Notes under the pieces: model-generated
What the model saw: the letters and a program-made list of their open reading frames with translations, nothing else
Database searches by the model: none
What the model was told of the DNA's origin: nothing
Program-made: the position numbers and the translations under genes
Assembly: GCA_028551475.1 (NCBI GenBank)
Contig: CM052354.1
Coordinates: 25,071,258 to 25,135,257 of the forward strand
Length of the DNA: 64,000 nt
Direction of reading: 5' to 3'
Source: Casuarina equisetifolia
Taxonomy: Eukaryota; Streptophyta; Magnoliopsida; Fagales; Casuarinaceae
In this document: piece by piece, positions 1-10,156 of the stretch
Position numbering within the stretch: the stretch's first letter is position 1
Layout: the number at the start of each line of letters is the position of its first letter

Positions 1-282
1 AGATCTACTAGTCTGTTCAATTGAAAAGTTGGGCTTCCTAATTCTTGGTCCTCTATATTCGTACTGCTCGCAATTCAAGAACTTTTGAAAGAAATCGAGA
101 TTGAAGAAAGCGAAAAAAGAAGAAGAAGAATTTAGAGGAAACGTACTGAGACCAAATTCGAAAGAGAAATTCAGCAGCTTCCAAATTCGGACAACGAAGT
201 GACTGCAAGAGTTAAAGTGGGGAGAGAAATTGAGAGCCGTTTTGTAATGAGAGGGAATTTCAGAGAGATGCTCAATCTCCAT
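1..282 (-). CDS. Possible 5' end of a minus-strand gene running off the window
   Basis: An ATG at 282 on the minus strand opens a frame that stays open for 94 codons to the window edge. I recognise no domain; the translation is rich in Ser, Phe and Asn, and the stretch could equally be a 5' untranslated leader. It lies just beyond the tRNA gene on the same strand. Absence of stops over this length is only weak support. Confidence 0.2.
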   Translation of the reverse strand, partial: MEIEHLSEIPSHYKTALNFSPHFNSCSHFVVRIWKLLNFSFEFGLSTFPLNSSSSFFAFFNLDFFQKFLNCEQYEYRGPRIRKPNFSIEQTSRS

Positions 283-351
283 ATTTTGAAAAGCGAGCGT
301 TTTTACGTTAATACCCTCTAATTCTCCTTTAAAATAAAATTTAAAATTAAG

Positions 352-359
352 AAAAAAAA
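352..359 (-). terminator. RNA polymerase III terminator of tRNA-Ile
   Basis: Eight consecutive A on the plus strand read as T8 on the minus strand, directly after the 3' end of the tRNA gene. A run of T is the standard Pol III stop signal. Confidence 0.75.
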
Positions 360-433
360 TGGCCCATGCAGGTCTCGAACCTGCGACCTTCGCGTTATTA
401 GCACGACGCTCTAACCAGCTGAGCTAATAGGCC
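360..433 (-). tRNA. tRNA-Ile (anticodon AAU)
   Basis: Read on the minus strand, this 74-base gene (including the discriminator A at 360) folds as a tRNA. The 7-bp acceptor stem pairs GGCCTAT with ATGGGCC (one G-T wobble). The D arm carries AGCTCAGCTGGTTAGAGC, the internal A box. The anticodon loop reads TGCTAATAA with anticodon AAT. The T arm carries GGTTCGAGACC, the B box. There is no intron and no encoded CCA, as expected for a eukaryotic nuclear gene. A T8 terminator follows at once. It decodes AUU/AUC after A34 is converted to inosine. Confidence 0.95.
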
Positions 434-1158
434 AGTTGGTGATGTGGGTGAGAATTACCATCTATCCTTTTTCTAAAGGTAACTTTTCCTCTTCCATTTA
501 AGAGATTGTTTCTTTTGTAAGGTTAGTCCTTGGGAGTATTGTAATTGAAGGTAATTTTTATTTTCAAAGATCTCAAACAAAACAGGCAACTCGAGTAAAC
601 ATATCAATTTTAGTGGTAATGTAGCTTTCATTTTTATATTTGAGTATATTGTTGGGTCTCTATCATTCCAAAAAAAGGGGCTTTGAATTAGATTTGAATT
701 AAAGCATGTTTTTTTCTATTTTTATAGTGTATAACAAAAGTGAAGAACTTTGGTAGATAATAGAAAACTTAAGCTTGAACAGTAATATTACTAAATATAA
801 TTGAGACAAGAGAATATATGTTTAATTTATCCTAGAGTTTCAAGAATGAGCTTGAATCAACAAGATACTAAACAACACAAACACATCAAACTTAATCATA
901 TTATGTTTAGAAGATTGCAACATAATGAGTCTAACTAGAAAAATACATTGATAAAGGAAACATAAGGAGTATAAATATAAAGTGATAATTGACATTCAAT
1001 TCGAAGTAATTCTATTTAATATAATTAACACCTATATATGTTGTCCTATTATTAAACTAGTTAGACCTTTTGATTACTAATTCTAGCTAGATTTATGAAA
1101 GATTTTCAATCTTTCAATTACAAAACCAATTTCCATAATCCAATAGAAATTGAACCTC

Positions 1159-1282
1159 AAACTATGCTCTTGCACACGACGCTATGTATATAGACGAGAT
1201 TTCACAAGACTAGCTCAAAATCATGCTCTTGCACGACACCATCTATAAGGACGAGATTTTACAAGACTAGCTCAAAATCATA
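1159..1282. repeat. Tandem duplication, unit about 62 bp
   Basis: Two adjacent copies share a core running from 'ATGCTCTTGCAC' through 'ACGAGATTT' to 'ACAAGACTAGCTCAAAATCA', with a few substitutions and small indels. No coding potential seen. Confidence 0.8.
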
Positions 1283-1964
1283 GTTTATTGTTCTCATGGT
1301 GAAACTGTAATTTCAGTTGCCTTTTCTAATTGCTTAATTTGGAGTCCAAAGGAAGAACTACCTACTAATTCAAAATTCCATTTAAGGAGTGTAAAGAGTG
1401 GAAGGGGCAGAGTTTGAACCCACGGATGCAACAAGGAAAGGACCTTTTCTCAACCAACGGATCCACTTGCAACGCATTTTCGAGAGGCCCAATAATTACA
1501 CAATATTCCCAAACTTAGATGGCAAGATTTTTGCTACAAATTGTTGTTCATTTTCCCAGTAAGGGACCCTCATGGGCTGCCCCGTGAATTACTAGATTTC
1601 ATTTGTTTTTATTCTTTGCTATGGGCTTTTACGTTTATGGTTTGCATTTTTGGCACCTTTTCTGCAAGGATTTTTTTTTTTAATTTCAATAAAGTAAATA
1701 GGTGAAAAATCTGATCAATTTCCAATTTGGGAGATAGAAAAACATCACAAATTTTCTGTAGAACTTAGGAACTATTATAGCAATTCTATACATAATCAAA
1801 ACTCAAGGTAGGAGCTTAACATTTTATCTCTCATCTTGCTTTTTCAACTCATTCCTTGGAAGGGGTTTCTCCATTTAAATTAAGGAATTTGGGGCTGAAA
1901 GTATATAGGCTCTAACATATGATCTAATTAACATGTAATAAAGGTTTAGTTTTGCATTATATGT

Positions 1965-2275
1965 GTAAGACAAAAGTCCTACATTAGAAGCATGATCTAT
2001 TGTAATAAAGTTTAAATAAAAAAAATATTCTTTTAACTTTTAAACTAATTTTTGAGTTAAACATTTAAGCTTTTTAATATAGTTTTTGGAGTTTAGGTTG
2101 AATCTATTCCATTATATATGACTTTAAATTCAATGTCACTCGATATGTGGGGCATATGTGTAATATCAAAGTTTCACACCAGAAACACAATATTTTATAA
2201 TAAAATTTAAATAAAAAAAATGTCTCTAACTTTTGAGTTAGATTTTAAGTTAAACTTTTGAACTTTTTAATATAT
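1965..2275. repeat. Degenerate direct repeat, about 110 bp, two copies
   Basis: The stretches at about 1965-2075 and 2155-2275 share 'AATAAA(G/A)TTTAAATAAAAAAAAT' followed by 'AACTTTT...GAGTTA...TTTTTAATAT'. The similarity is clear but eroded. It may be an old non-autonomous element. Confidence 0.45.
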
Positions 2276-3954
2276 TAGGAACTTTGTAAGTGGGAAGGCA
2301 ACAAGGATACATGATCTTTTAAAATGGTCCGATGATAGAATTGCGGAGGTGGACTTCCCATGACAAACTTCAGTGTTCGCACAGAGATTCATTATTCATT
2401 TGGACTGCCAGTGTTCCAAGAGAATGAGTTGTACATTAGTTTCGTTGTTCAAATAATTTGGAAATTATAAAAAGATGCAACTTTTCTAACAGCATGATAA
2501 TCTCCGCTGACGTTTCTGTTAATTTTCTTATCCGTGGATAACAAAGATAATGATTCAACTTCAAAAAGGAAGGATGGTATTTAACCTTTTGATCGTCTTC
2601 CCTAATACCTCCACTAGTATGCCTTTTCACGTACGTCATTGACGTACTTAAGTTCAAATTACTGCCCTCATATCTCCAGTTGAAATTTAGCTCCAGAGAC
2701 ATGCTAGGTGGGGTCCCACTGACATGCCCGTTGATGAAGACTGTATATGGAGACTCCTATTCTGTGGACATTTAGGCCGTGTGGCTTGATAAGAACAAAT
2801 GGGGTTGTGGTGAAAATGGTGGTGATTGGAGTGGTAAATATGAACTTTTAATGATTTGGGGAAGGAAAAGGATGGACACGGTACATACTTTTTTTCATCG
2901 AGATGATGATGACGGTGATCCACTAGCTATCTAATTGACGTGGCTCAGTGGGAAGGGCGAAGGTAGGAGTTAATAATGGGGCTGGGGAAGGAACGGTTGC
3001 TAAGGTAGGTGCAGGGGCTGCCCAAAAGCACAAGACCATAGATGTCAATGGTGCTGCCTCGTCACGTCTATGTGCCCCTCCCCTAGGTTAATTATTAACC
3101 AAGCACTAAGCAAGTGCAAGTGGAAGGATTTGATGCTCGAAGTTGGTGCGTTGGTTATCTTGTATCAAGCCATCAAGGCCGGAAGTAGTCAATTCCATCA
3201 TTTGAAGCTTGGAAAGGAGTGACACCTATTAGGGTCAAAGTTAGGTACATGGAGGTCTAAGTTTGGTTGCTTAGCTTGTTCGTTTAGTGATATCCTAACA
3301 TAAATCTCAATAGTGAGGTTTGGGATTTAATACCCTATATGAGTAAGTTAGGTGTGCAAATCATAATAATAATAAATTAAAAAAAGGTCCGAGTTTGGAA
3401 GCATATTGTTCAAAGTTGAAAGGGGAAATGACCTGCTAACTAAAGAGATTAACAAAGACAAAAGATAGACCATGCAACACTACAAACGAAGAGTGAGCCT
3501 ATTGGGTAAGAAGTTTCCCTACTTGAAACTGAGGAAATAGTACGTGGAAGTTTTGTCTATGAATCAATACCAATATTGTGAAACAATAGGCTAGTTGGAG
3601 GAGAAGTTTGAAAGTCCCCTATTGTGAAACCAAGGGAGCTTTATGTCGAAATCTTTTATTAAATGTCAAGTTATAATGTAGAAGTGTTTTATTTTTCTAT
3701 AGGTTGATTTTGAGGAAGTAAATTTGTTAATATGTAACCAAAATCAAGGCTTTAAATGAGATAGGTTAGTGGTTTTGAATTGTGTTTTTGTGGTACATGT
3801 TTCCTTATATTTAGGGTGAGGAGATACATTGAAATTGTATGTCCATTGCAATGCTATACATTGACATATTGTATTCTTTTTGAAAATATCTTTCTTTCTT
3901 ATGAGCCAATTTTAAGGAAAAAAGTTTATTATTTCTAACAATATCAGAAATTAG

Positions 3955-4555
3955 TTAAAATATGTTATATGCCTAAACTATTTTACTAAAAGATGTAGAT
4001 TTGAAAGCTAATCTCAGTTTATTTTAATTAAATATCATTATCTAATTAGGTCTTAATAACCTTATGCTTGCTATGGGTCCCTATAAGCTTATAAGAAACC
4101 ACCTCACTTTGTGGCTTAGACATTGCAGCAAAAAAATTATTAAGATACTCTTCTTGGCTATTCATGAATTAAAGAGAGCAATATGTCAAGAGGATTGTAT
4201 ATTTTTCATATTGCTAGGTAGTTCGACAAGTGGTTGTATTTGAAACTTTTTTATGGTAAATTTTTAAAGGATTCCAAACTTAATTTTCTCTTTCATGAAT
4301 TATAATATTGAAACATTACTTTTAAGCTTTTGTATTCCTTTATTCTTAAATGAATAAATTCACATATTTATTAAAAAAAAGTTATCCTTTTTATAAGTTA
4401 CTTCCTTTGTAGTTCAAATGTAGGATGCATGCTAGTTCTAAGACTATTTGTTATATGTTTCAATCACTTTACCAAAAGACTTAGGTTTGAAAGCTAATAT
4501 TAGCATATTTCAGTTAAATATCATCACCCATTTGGGTCTTAATAAGCCCAAAGCC
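3955..4555. repeat. Duplicated segment of about 110 bp (3955-4070 and 4437-4555)
   Basis: Both segments read 'GTTATATG', then 'TTTGAAAGCTAAT', then 'TTAAATATCAT' and 'GGTCTTAATAA', in the same order and strand. The second copy supplies the left arm of the inverted repeat at 4494-4581. Confidence 0.6.
4139..4250. repeat. Direct repeat A, left copy (about 112 bp)
   Basis: Matches 7333-7450 in the same orientation. Shared landmarks are 'CTTCTTGGCT', 'GAGGATTGTATATTTTT', 'ATTGCTAG' and 'GACAAGTGGTTGTATTTGAAAC'. The two copies flank 3.1 kb of unrelated repetitive DNA. Confidence 0.7.
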
Positions 4556-4581
4556 ACCTTTATGAAATATGCTAATATTAG
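4494..4581. repeat. Perfect 19-bp inverted repeat with 50-base spacer
   Basis: CTAATATTAGCATATTTCA at 4494-4512 is the exact reverse complement of 4563-4581. The stem is pure low-GC sequence, so it could be a transposon terminus or chance in AT-rich DNA. Confidence 0.75.
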
Positions 4582-4971
4582 ACCATATTAGACCTAAGGG
4601 TGGGGGGGTTGAATTAGGTTTATAAAAAATCCTTTAGTCTTTTTTGTTTTTCTTATGTTAAACAATCAATGCAATAAGTAAATTTATCACACAAGACACA
4701 AATTTTTGGAAGGTAGTTCGCCCAAGCCACCTCGTCGCCTACTTTACCCTACTTTACCAATAACCTGCTAGAGTCATTCTCCAATCAATTAACAAATTGA
4801 TTATAAGGGAGAACCACTCCCTAAATCCCAGTTATAAGAGAAAACCACTCTCTTAATCCCAATTACAAATTCTCTCCCTAAGAATTTCAACAATGAGTAG
4901 TAATTAAGTACAAATATCAAATTCAACTTCTATATGATATGAATTCAAGTTCGGGAGCTCCAAATAAGTGC

Positions 4972-5643
4972 TATAGGCTTAATATAGAATGATATGGATA
5001 AAAGCCTTAAATTCATATGAACCCTAGCACTATTCACTCATATGAAATCAACTCAAATAATATATGAATTAAAGAGCAATCTAATTTCCTAACAAGTGTA
5101 TGCAAGCATTAATAAGTTCAGAGTAAAATCATTGAAATGTAGAACTAATTTTGTGAGCTTAATAAAGCTTGAGTGAAAAGTATGAGTTTTTATAAGTAGC
5201 TTATTTTTTTATGATTTTCAGACCCTCCCAAACAATAGTGAGTAAGATGCACTTAAGTAGATTTAAAACAACTCACATTTTACCTCAAAGAACCATTCTG
5301 ACACCTTTATAGGCTTAATATAGAATGATATGGATAAAAGACCTAATTCGTATGAACCCTAGCACTATTCACTCGTATGAAATCAGCTCAAATAATAAAT
5401 AAATTAAAGAGCAATCTAATTTTCTAACAAGTGTATGAAAGCATTAATAAGTTCAAAGTAAAATCACTGAAATGTAAAACTAATTTTGTGAGCTTAATGA
5501 AGCTTAAGTGAAAAGTATGAGTGTTTGTAAGTAGCTTATTTCTTTATGATTTTTAGACCCCCCCAAACAATAGTGAGTAAGATACACTTAAGTAGATTTA
5601 AAACAACTTACATTTTACCTCAAAGAGCCATTCTGACACCTTT
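4972..5643. repeat. Tandem duplication, unit 336 bp
   Basis: Two head-to-tail copies (4972-5307, 5308-5643), both starting 'TATAGGCTTAATATAGAATG' and ending near 'CCATTCTGACACCTTT'. They agree over nearly the whole unit with scattered substitutions. The DNA before them (4590-4900), with a G-run followed by 'GAATTAGGTTTATAAAAAA', resembles common dispersed plant repeats, but I cannot assign a family. Confidence 0.85.
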
Positions 5644-6769
5644 AAAGCAGGTCACCTTTCCTTTCCATTGGAACCTTATTTTTCATCTTCTCTTTTTTCA
5701 TTTTGAGCTGTTGAGAGAGGAAGGAGATAGAGTTGCATTTTGTCTTTAAGACTATTCAAAATTGTACTCCAAAACACCACCATTTTGTCCATAACTTAAG
5801 TGATTAAATTGAAGCTTTACAGACCAAAAAATGGGTCAAACTTGGGTTGAACTCTAATCTTCATGAAATTTCTTCAATCTTAAATCAAATCATTATAGGT
5901 GCTTCACAGATTGATAAATAAACTTATTCTCTTCAAAAGACCCATACTTTTGGCTTTAAAAACTCTTTAATTTGCTTTAAATTTATCTTCTAAGTAGTTA
6001 GGTCACAAACTATGAAGAACTCCTTAATCTATTCAAATTAATCTTCTTTGAGTAGTGGCTCTTTGATTTTTCTTAATAGAAATGTTACCTTCTTTGTTAG
6101 CTTTCCAATGACACATTTTCCAGCATAAATGGAGTAGTTTCTGGTGACCAAAATCAACAACAAGTATTAGGCATTTTTGGGTTGCGAGTTGTTGGGTTGA
6201 GTCAGTTTGCTAGGTCGCGGGTCATAATCGTGAATCCAAGTCACTAGGTCACAAGTGCGAGAACGGGTTGTGCATTCTAGACTGGGTCTCGTTTGAGTGG
6301 GCTGGGTCGTACACCTCTAGGTCATAGGTTGCAAGCTCGCTTGTTTGGATTGCTTCTAGGTTATGCGGACTAGACTTTGCCAATTTGTACTTCCATCAAT
6401 TGGGCTTTTATAGGTTTGCATTTAAATAATCCATTTTCCTGCAGAATATTTTCAGCATTTATTTTTTTAATAAAAACCTATTAAATAAATAATCAAACAA
6501 TGATTATAATATTATCATATTATAATTCAATTTTTTTATCATCAAAATGTTAATATATTTTAATATATCATGAAAATATATTCCAACAAAAACTTTAAAC
6601 TCCTTTTCATGACACAATTCTAGTGCCTCATTGGCTTCCCTTAATAGCATGCTTTTGCAAAGGCACATGTTGTGTGCGTGCGTGTGTGTGTGCTAAGGGA
6701 CTCTAGCTTGGTTTAGAGGTGCTTTTGTTCATCATGTCAACTTGACATGGGCAATGCTGTGTTTTATGT

Positions 6770-7240
6770 TTGTTCGTCTTAAGTTGCCCTTTGGCTGAGT
6801 CTCCCCCAACCAAACCCCATCCTTATCATTACTTTCATGTGCATGAGTTGCCTTGCACGGCCGTGTGGATTTCTAATGCCCTTGGGGTCGACAAGTCTTG
6901 CCCATTGCTCCCCACCCATTTTGTTCATGCCTTGGGTGTTTTTGTTGCATAGGGCGACCCCCTCTTTCTCACGCTCTTCCTGTTAACAAAACCCACAAGC
7001 TATCAGCTACAGTCTTTGCTTGCATAGGGTTCACATGCCCCCTCCTTTAGGCCCTTACTTTTATGTGTGTAAGTTACCTCCCAAGGCCCTATGGGTTTCC
7101 AATGCCCCCAGTGCAACAAGCCCTCCTTACTTTCCCCCTCAACATCCGTGTGAGGCCTTAGGTGTTTTCATGGCACAAGATCACCCTTTAGAGGGGGATA
7201 GCATAATGAGTGACCTTGGTAGGGGTAGAGCCTATAGGTG
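6770..7240 (+). repeat. Degenerate tandem repeat, unit about 226 bp, GC-rich
   Basis: Two diverged units start near 6827 and 7053. Landmarks in both are 'TTACTTT(C/T)ATGTG', 'TTTC(T/C)AATGCCC' and 'CCTT(G/A)GGTGTTTT'. In the plus strand the two units encode parallel peptides with a shared pattern YF-V--LP--A-W-SNA and end in ALGVF-A. The pattern could reflect only the DNA repeat. The composition stands out from the AT-rich surroundings. Confidence 0.6.
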
Positions 7241-7332
7241 ATGGCTAGGTGTCTTTATTTGCATAGGGTGCGCTTCCCCCCTCCCTCATCCCCCTAACTC
7301 GAGATGGCACAACTTAGTTTGTTGGTGTAGTA

Positions 7333-7450
7333 AGAAAATAATTGAGATATGCTTCTTGGCTCTTCGAGAATTAAGAGAACCATACATGAAGAGGATTGTA
7401 TATTTTTTGTATTGCTAGATAGCTTGACAAGTGGTTGTATTTGAAACATT
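7333..7450. repeat. Direct repeat A, right copy (about 118 bp)
   Basis: Partner of 4139-4250, same strand, moderately diverged. Confidence 0.7.
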
Positions 7451-7699
7451 TTCCCCTAAGCAAAGGAAGAAATGAAATAATTATTCCCAAATGTCCATAC
7501 GTTACATCAATATTCTAAATGTAGCTTTATATTAAGATTCTATATGTTTCATCAAAATTATTCTTAAGGAGGGAATAAGAACATCTTGTATTAGCTTTCT
7601 TTTTAGCACAATATTCTATACGTAAAATCATTTTAAAAGCACCTTCTTTTTGCCATCATAGAAATAATTTAAAAGAATATTTATATGCTTAACATAATC

Positions 7700-8105
7700 A
7701 ACTTTGCCACATCAAATGCGTAATTCTACAGGCGTTATATCATCTAGTAGTGAAGAGTCGCCGTAGTTGTGTTAACTATCAACAATACTTCCGTGATCAT
7801 ATCAAACAAACCGTAGGTCTTAATAATATGTGGTTTAATGATCTTATCACCTTTTTGATACTTCATTTTGGCTAACTCCTGGAAATCTTAATGGCATAAT
7901 GCATCTCAAATCCTTCTAGCCATTGCCCTATGGCAATGTCCACATGTTCTCCAATTGCCTTCCAAAGTAGAAACTAGTTACAAATGATTTTGATAATGAT
8001 AGGATTTAATCCCAAAGGAAATTGGTTGAGTTCCCTTCCTGTTTTTTGTCGGGAATCATTACCTAGTCATTCTCATATCTATGGTAGCATTGAAATTTCA
8101 TCAAT
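7700..8105 (+). promoter_or_regulatory. Distal upstream block of ZIP gene 1 (eroded)
   Basis: This block matches upstream DNA of the other tandem ZIP genes. Shared landmarks are 'CAAACAAACCG(T)...GTCTTAA', 'TTTAATGATCTTATCACCTTT', 'TGTTCTCCAATTGCC', 'TAGGATTTAATCCCAAA' and 'GGTAGCATTGAAATTTC'. It lies about 2 kb from the gene 1 ATG, not about 0.2-0.5 kb as in genes 2, 3 and 5, because decayed leader copies lie between. Unlike its relatives it holds no perfect ATGTCGACAT palindrome. Confidence 0.6.
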
Positions 8106-8465
8106 TCTATTTTAGTATTGTGAAAAAAATTCCTTAGATTGTATTTCCCAAGTTAGTTTAGGTTAACTTTGATATATAATAGGATATGTATAATTTAATT
8201 TTAAGCATTTCAAATGTTTTTTTTAAAATATTAAACAGGAACGAAACCTTAATCAACTATATTGATAATACTAAGACTTAAAAACCATACTATTTAAAAG
8301 ACACATAAAGCGGGGCATAATAATACTACTACATAAAGACACATCACAGCTTGAACGAATTGTATTCGTGCAAGCTGTGATGGAGCCCATAAATCTAGAA
8401 TGCAATGCACAAAATTCAGACATTTCGTCCGACTACACTAATCCAATGGCCAGCCAATGAGCACA

Positions 8466-8825
8466 AACATTGCAAATTGCCAACTCCGTGGGTAAACAAC
8501 CAGCACATAGATTTTCCTTCCTGTATAAGAAGGAGACAGAAACCTTTCTTGAAAGACAATTATCGCAAAAACTTTTGTCCCTCTTCTCTCTCGCCATGAT
8601 TAGTCTTCCACCTCCGTGGAAATCTTTATCCCTTCTCCCTCTCACCATGATGAGTCTTCCCCTTCCATTCAACCTTCTAAATCCAAAATGAAATTCAAAA
8701 AAACCAAACATTTCATCTGCCTCGCTGATCTGATGGTTAGCTATCGTTGTTGTGAGTGGCTACTCGTGATTAAACAACCAGCACGTATATTTTCCTTCTT
8801 ACCATTGCCATATCCGAAAAGTACA
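8466..8825 (+). pseudogene. Decayed copies of the ZIP promoter and 5' leader (copies 1 and 2)
   Basis: Bases 8466-8625 repeat the proximal promoter of ZIP genes: a 'CAACCAGCACATAGATTTT' stretch, TATAAGAAGG, 'ACAGAAACCTTTCTTGAAAG' and a leader ending at CCATGATTAGTCTTC, the usual start context. The reading frame then departs from the ZIP sequence. A second leader fragment with its own CCATGATGAGTCTTCC follows at 8624-8690, and another promoter scrap at 8745-8825. No ZIP domain is attached, so these are broken 5' ends. Confidence 0.75.
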
Positions 8826-9202
8826 ATTTTTAGGTGATGTTTACTCAACTCGAGAAATAATTTTTAATTTGAATATGTTTGTCTAAGATAATGTTAACAT
8901 TTCAATATGGTAAACAACATAAGATAAATGTAGCAGATTAGTTTAGGGATAAGACCATATCATAAAAAGAATAAAAGGGCATTGATTGCTCCACTTTTTT
9001 TATATGAAAATGACCGGCAAATTAAGCACTTCCATACTTTATGCAACAAAACAAACGGATAAAGATTACAGTTAAGATGAAAGATCTGTTGCTATTGAAT
9101 CAATAGGAGCTGAATCCAAGAGAGAACCACGCATCTTTCCCCTAGTAGAGAAATAAGAAGTGAACGAATAACAAGAATAACAAAAATACTTCCTTTCTTC
9201 TG

Positions 9203-9412
9203 TCATAGAGATTCTTGAAAATGCTTCACATTTCTGCGGCCTGCTAGGGGGCACCTAAAAGTCGGCGGCTGTTGAGATATAAGAGGTACATGGGAAGACA
9301 AGGTATGCAATATATTAGTTATTCTTCTCGGTATAACATGAGCAGTTCGGTCAGGTGGTCTTTCAAAGCATGATGATGACCAGGAAGCAGCAAACACTTG
9401 GGCCAAACTAAC
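9203..9412 (-). pseudogene. Possible terminal exon of an unidentified minus-strand gene
   Basis: On the minus strand an acceptor-like CTGTGCAG (9413-9420) is followed by an open frame of about 70 codons beginning VSLAQVFAASW and containing RPPDRTAHVIPRRI, then a stop. The composition looks protein-like, unlike the frames around it. I do not recognise the family. It sits between decayed ZIP leader copies, so it may be a transposed gene fragment. Confidence 0.3.
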
Positions 9413-9469
9413 CTGCACAGCTAAAGATTACTCACGTATCAATATTAAGTTGATTTTCGAAAATCCTGC

Positions 9470-9690
9470 ATTCCAAACACCAATTGGCAATGGTAAGAAG
9501 GAAACAGAAACCTTTCTTGAAAGACAACAATCGCAAAAGCTTTTACATTTTTGGCTTCTCTTTTTGTCAACCATCTTTATCCCTCTTCTTTCACCATGAC
9601 TAGTCTTCCACCTCTGTGCAACCATCTTTATCCCTCTTCTCTCTCACCATAATTAGTCTTCTACCTCCGTTCAACAATCTACCAAACATT
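9470..9690 (+). pseudogene. Decayed copy of the ZIP 5' leader (copy 3)
   Basis: Carries 'GTAAGAAGGAAACAGAAACC', 'TTCTTGAAAGACAACAATCG' and 'TTATCCCTCTTCT', then CCATGACTAGTCTTCCACC and a second leader end with CCATAATTAGTCTTC. The TATA stretch has been lost and the start codons lead nowhere. Confidence 0.75.
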
Positions 9691-9724
9691 TCATCCCACA
9701 TACTAATCTGATGGGCAGCCAACG

Positions 9725-9960
9725 CTGTTGTGAGTGCCAGCTCGTGACTAAACAATGTATTTTCCCTCCTGTATAAGAAGGAAACAGAAACCTTTCTACA
9801 AAGACAACAATCCTAAAAACTTTTCAGTCTCAGTCTTCTCCTTTGGTGCAACCCTCTTTATCCATCCTCTCTCTCACGATGATAAGTCTTCGACCTTCAT
9901 GTTACTATCTAAATCCAAAATTCAACCCACAAAATTCAAACATTTCCTCTCACTACAGTA
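9725..9960 (+). pseudogene. Decayed copy of the ZIP promoter and 5' leader (copy 4)
   Basis: Matches the same module: 'CTCGTGACTAAACAA', TATAAGAAGGAAACAG, 'GACAACAATCCTAAAAACTT' and a leader ending ACGATGATAAGTCTTCGACC. The gene body is missing. This copy abuts the functional promoter of gene 1. Confidence 0.75.
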
Positions 9961-10050
9961 ATCTGATCGCTAGTCAATGTTCTTGTGAGCAGGAACGTTG
10001 CAAATAGTAAACTTGTGATTAATCAATCAACCCATAGGTTTTCCTTCCTG

Positions 10051-10056
10051 TATAAG
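10051..10056 (+). promoter_or_regulatory. TATA box of ZIP gene 1
   Basis: TATAAG lies 106 bases before the ATG, at the same place as in genes 3 and 5, within the conserved TATAAGAAGGAAACAG context. Confidence 0.65.
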
Positions 10057-10156
10057 AAGGAAACAGATAGCTTTCTCGAAGACAACAATCCCAAAAGCCT
10101 TTTACTTTTTGTCTTCTCCTTTTGTGCAACCATCTTTGTCCCTCTTCTCCCTCGCC

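Larger units (their letters stand above)
434..4138. other. Gene-poor stretch
   Basis: I see no convincing gene. Open frames at 2436-2923 (minus) are short, overlap each other and show no family features. The DNA is AT-rich and holds only the small repeats listed separately. Confidence 0.6.

Noticed and set aside
2436-2923. Two minus-strand frames (88 and 78 codons)
   Set aside because: Low-complexity His-rich or unstructured translations, overlapping each other and without family likeness.
8433-8837. Overlapping frames of 64-92 codons on both strands
   Set aside because: They arise from repeated pyrimidine-rich ZIP leader sequence.
10109-10156. Longer N-terminus for ZIP gene 1 (extra 16 residues)
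   Set aside because: The stretch is the conserved pyrimidine-rich leader after the TATA box; the paralogues start at the later Met.
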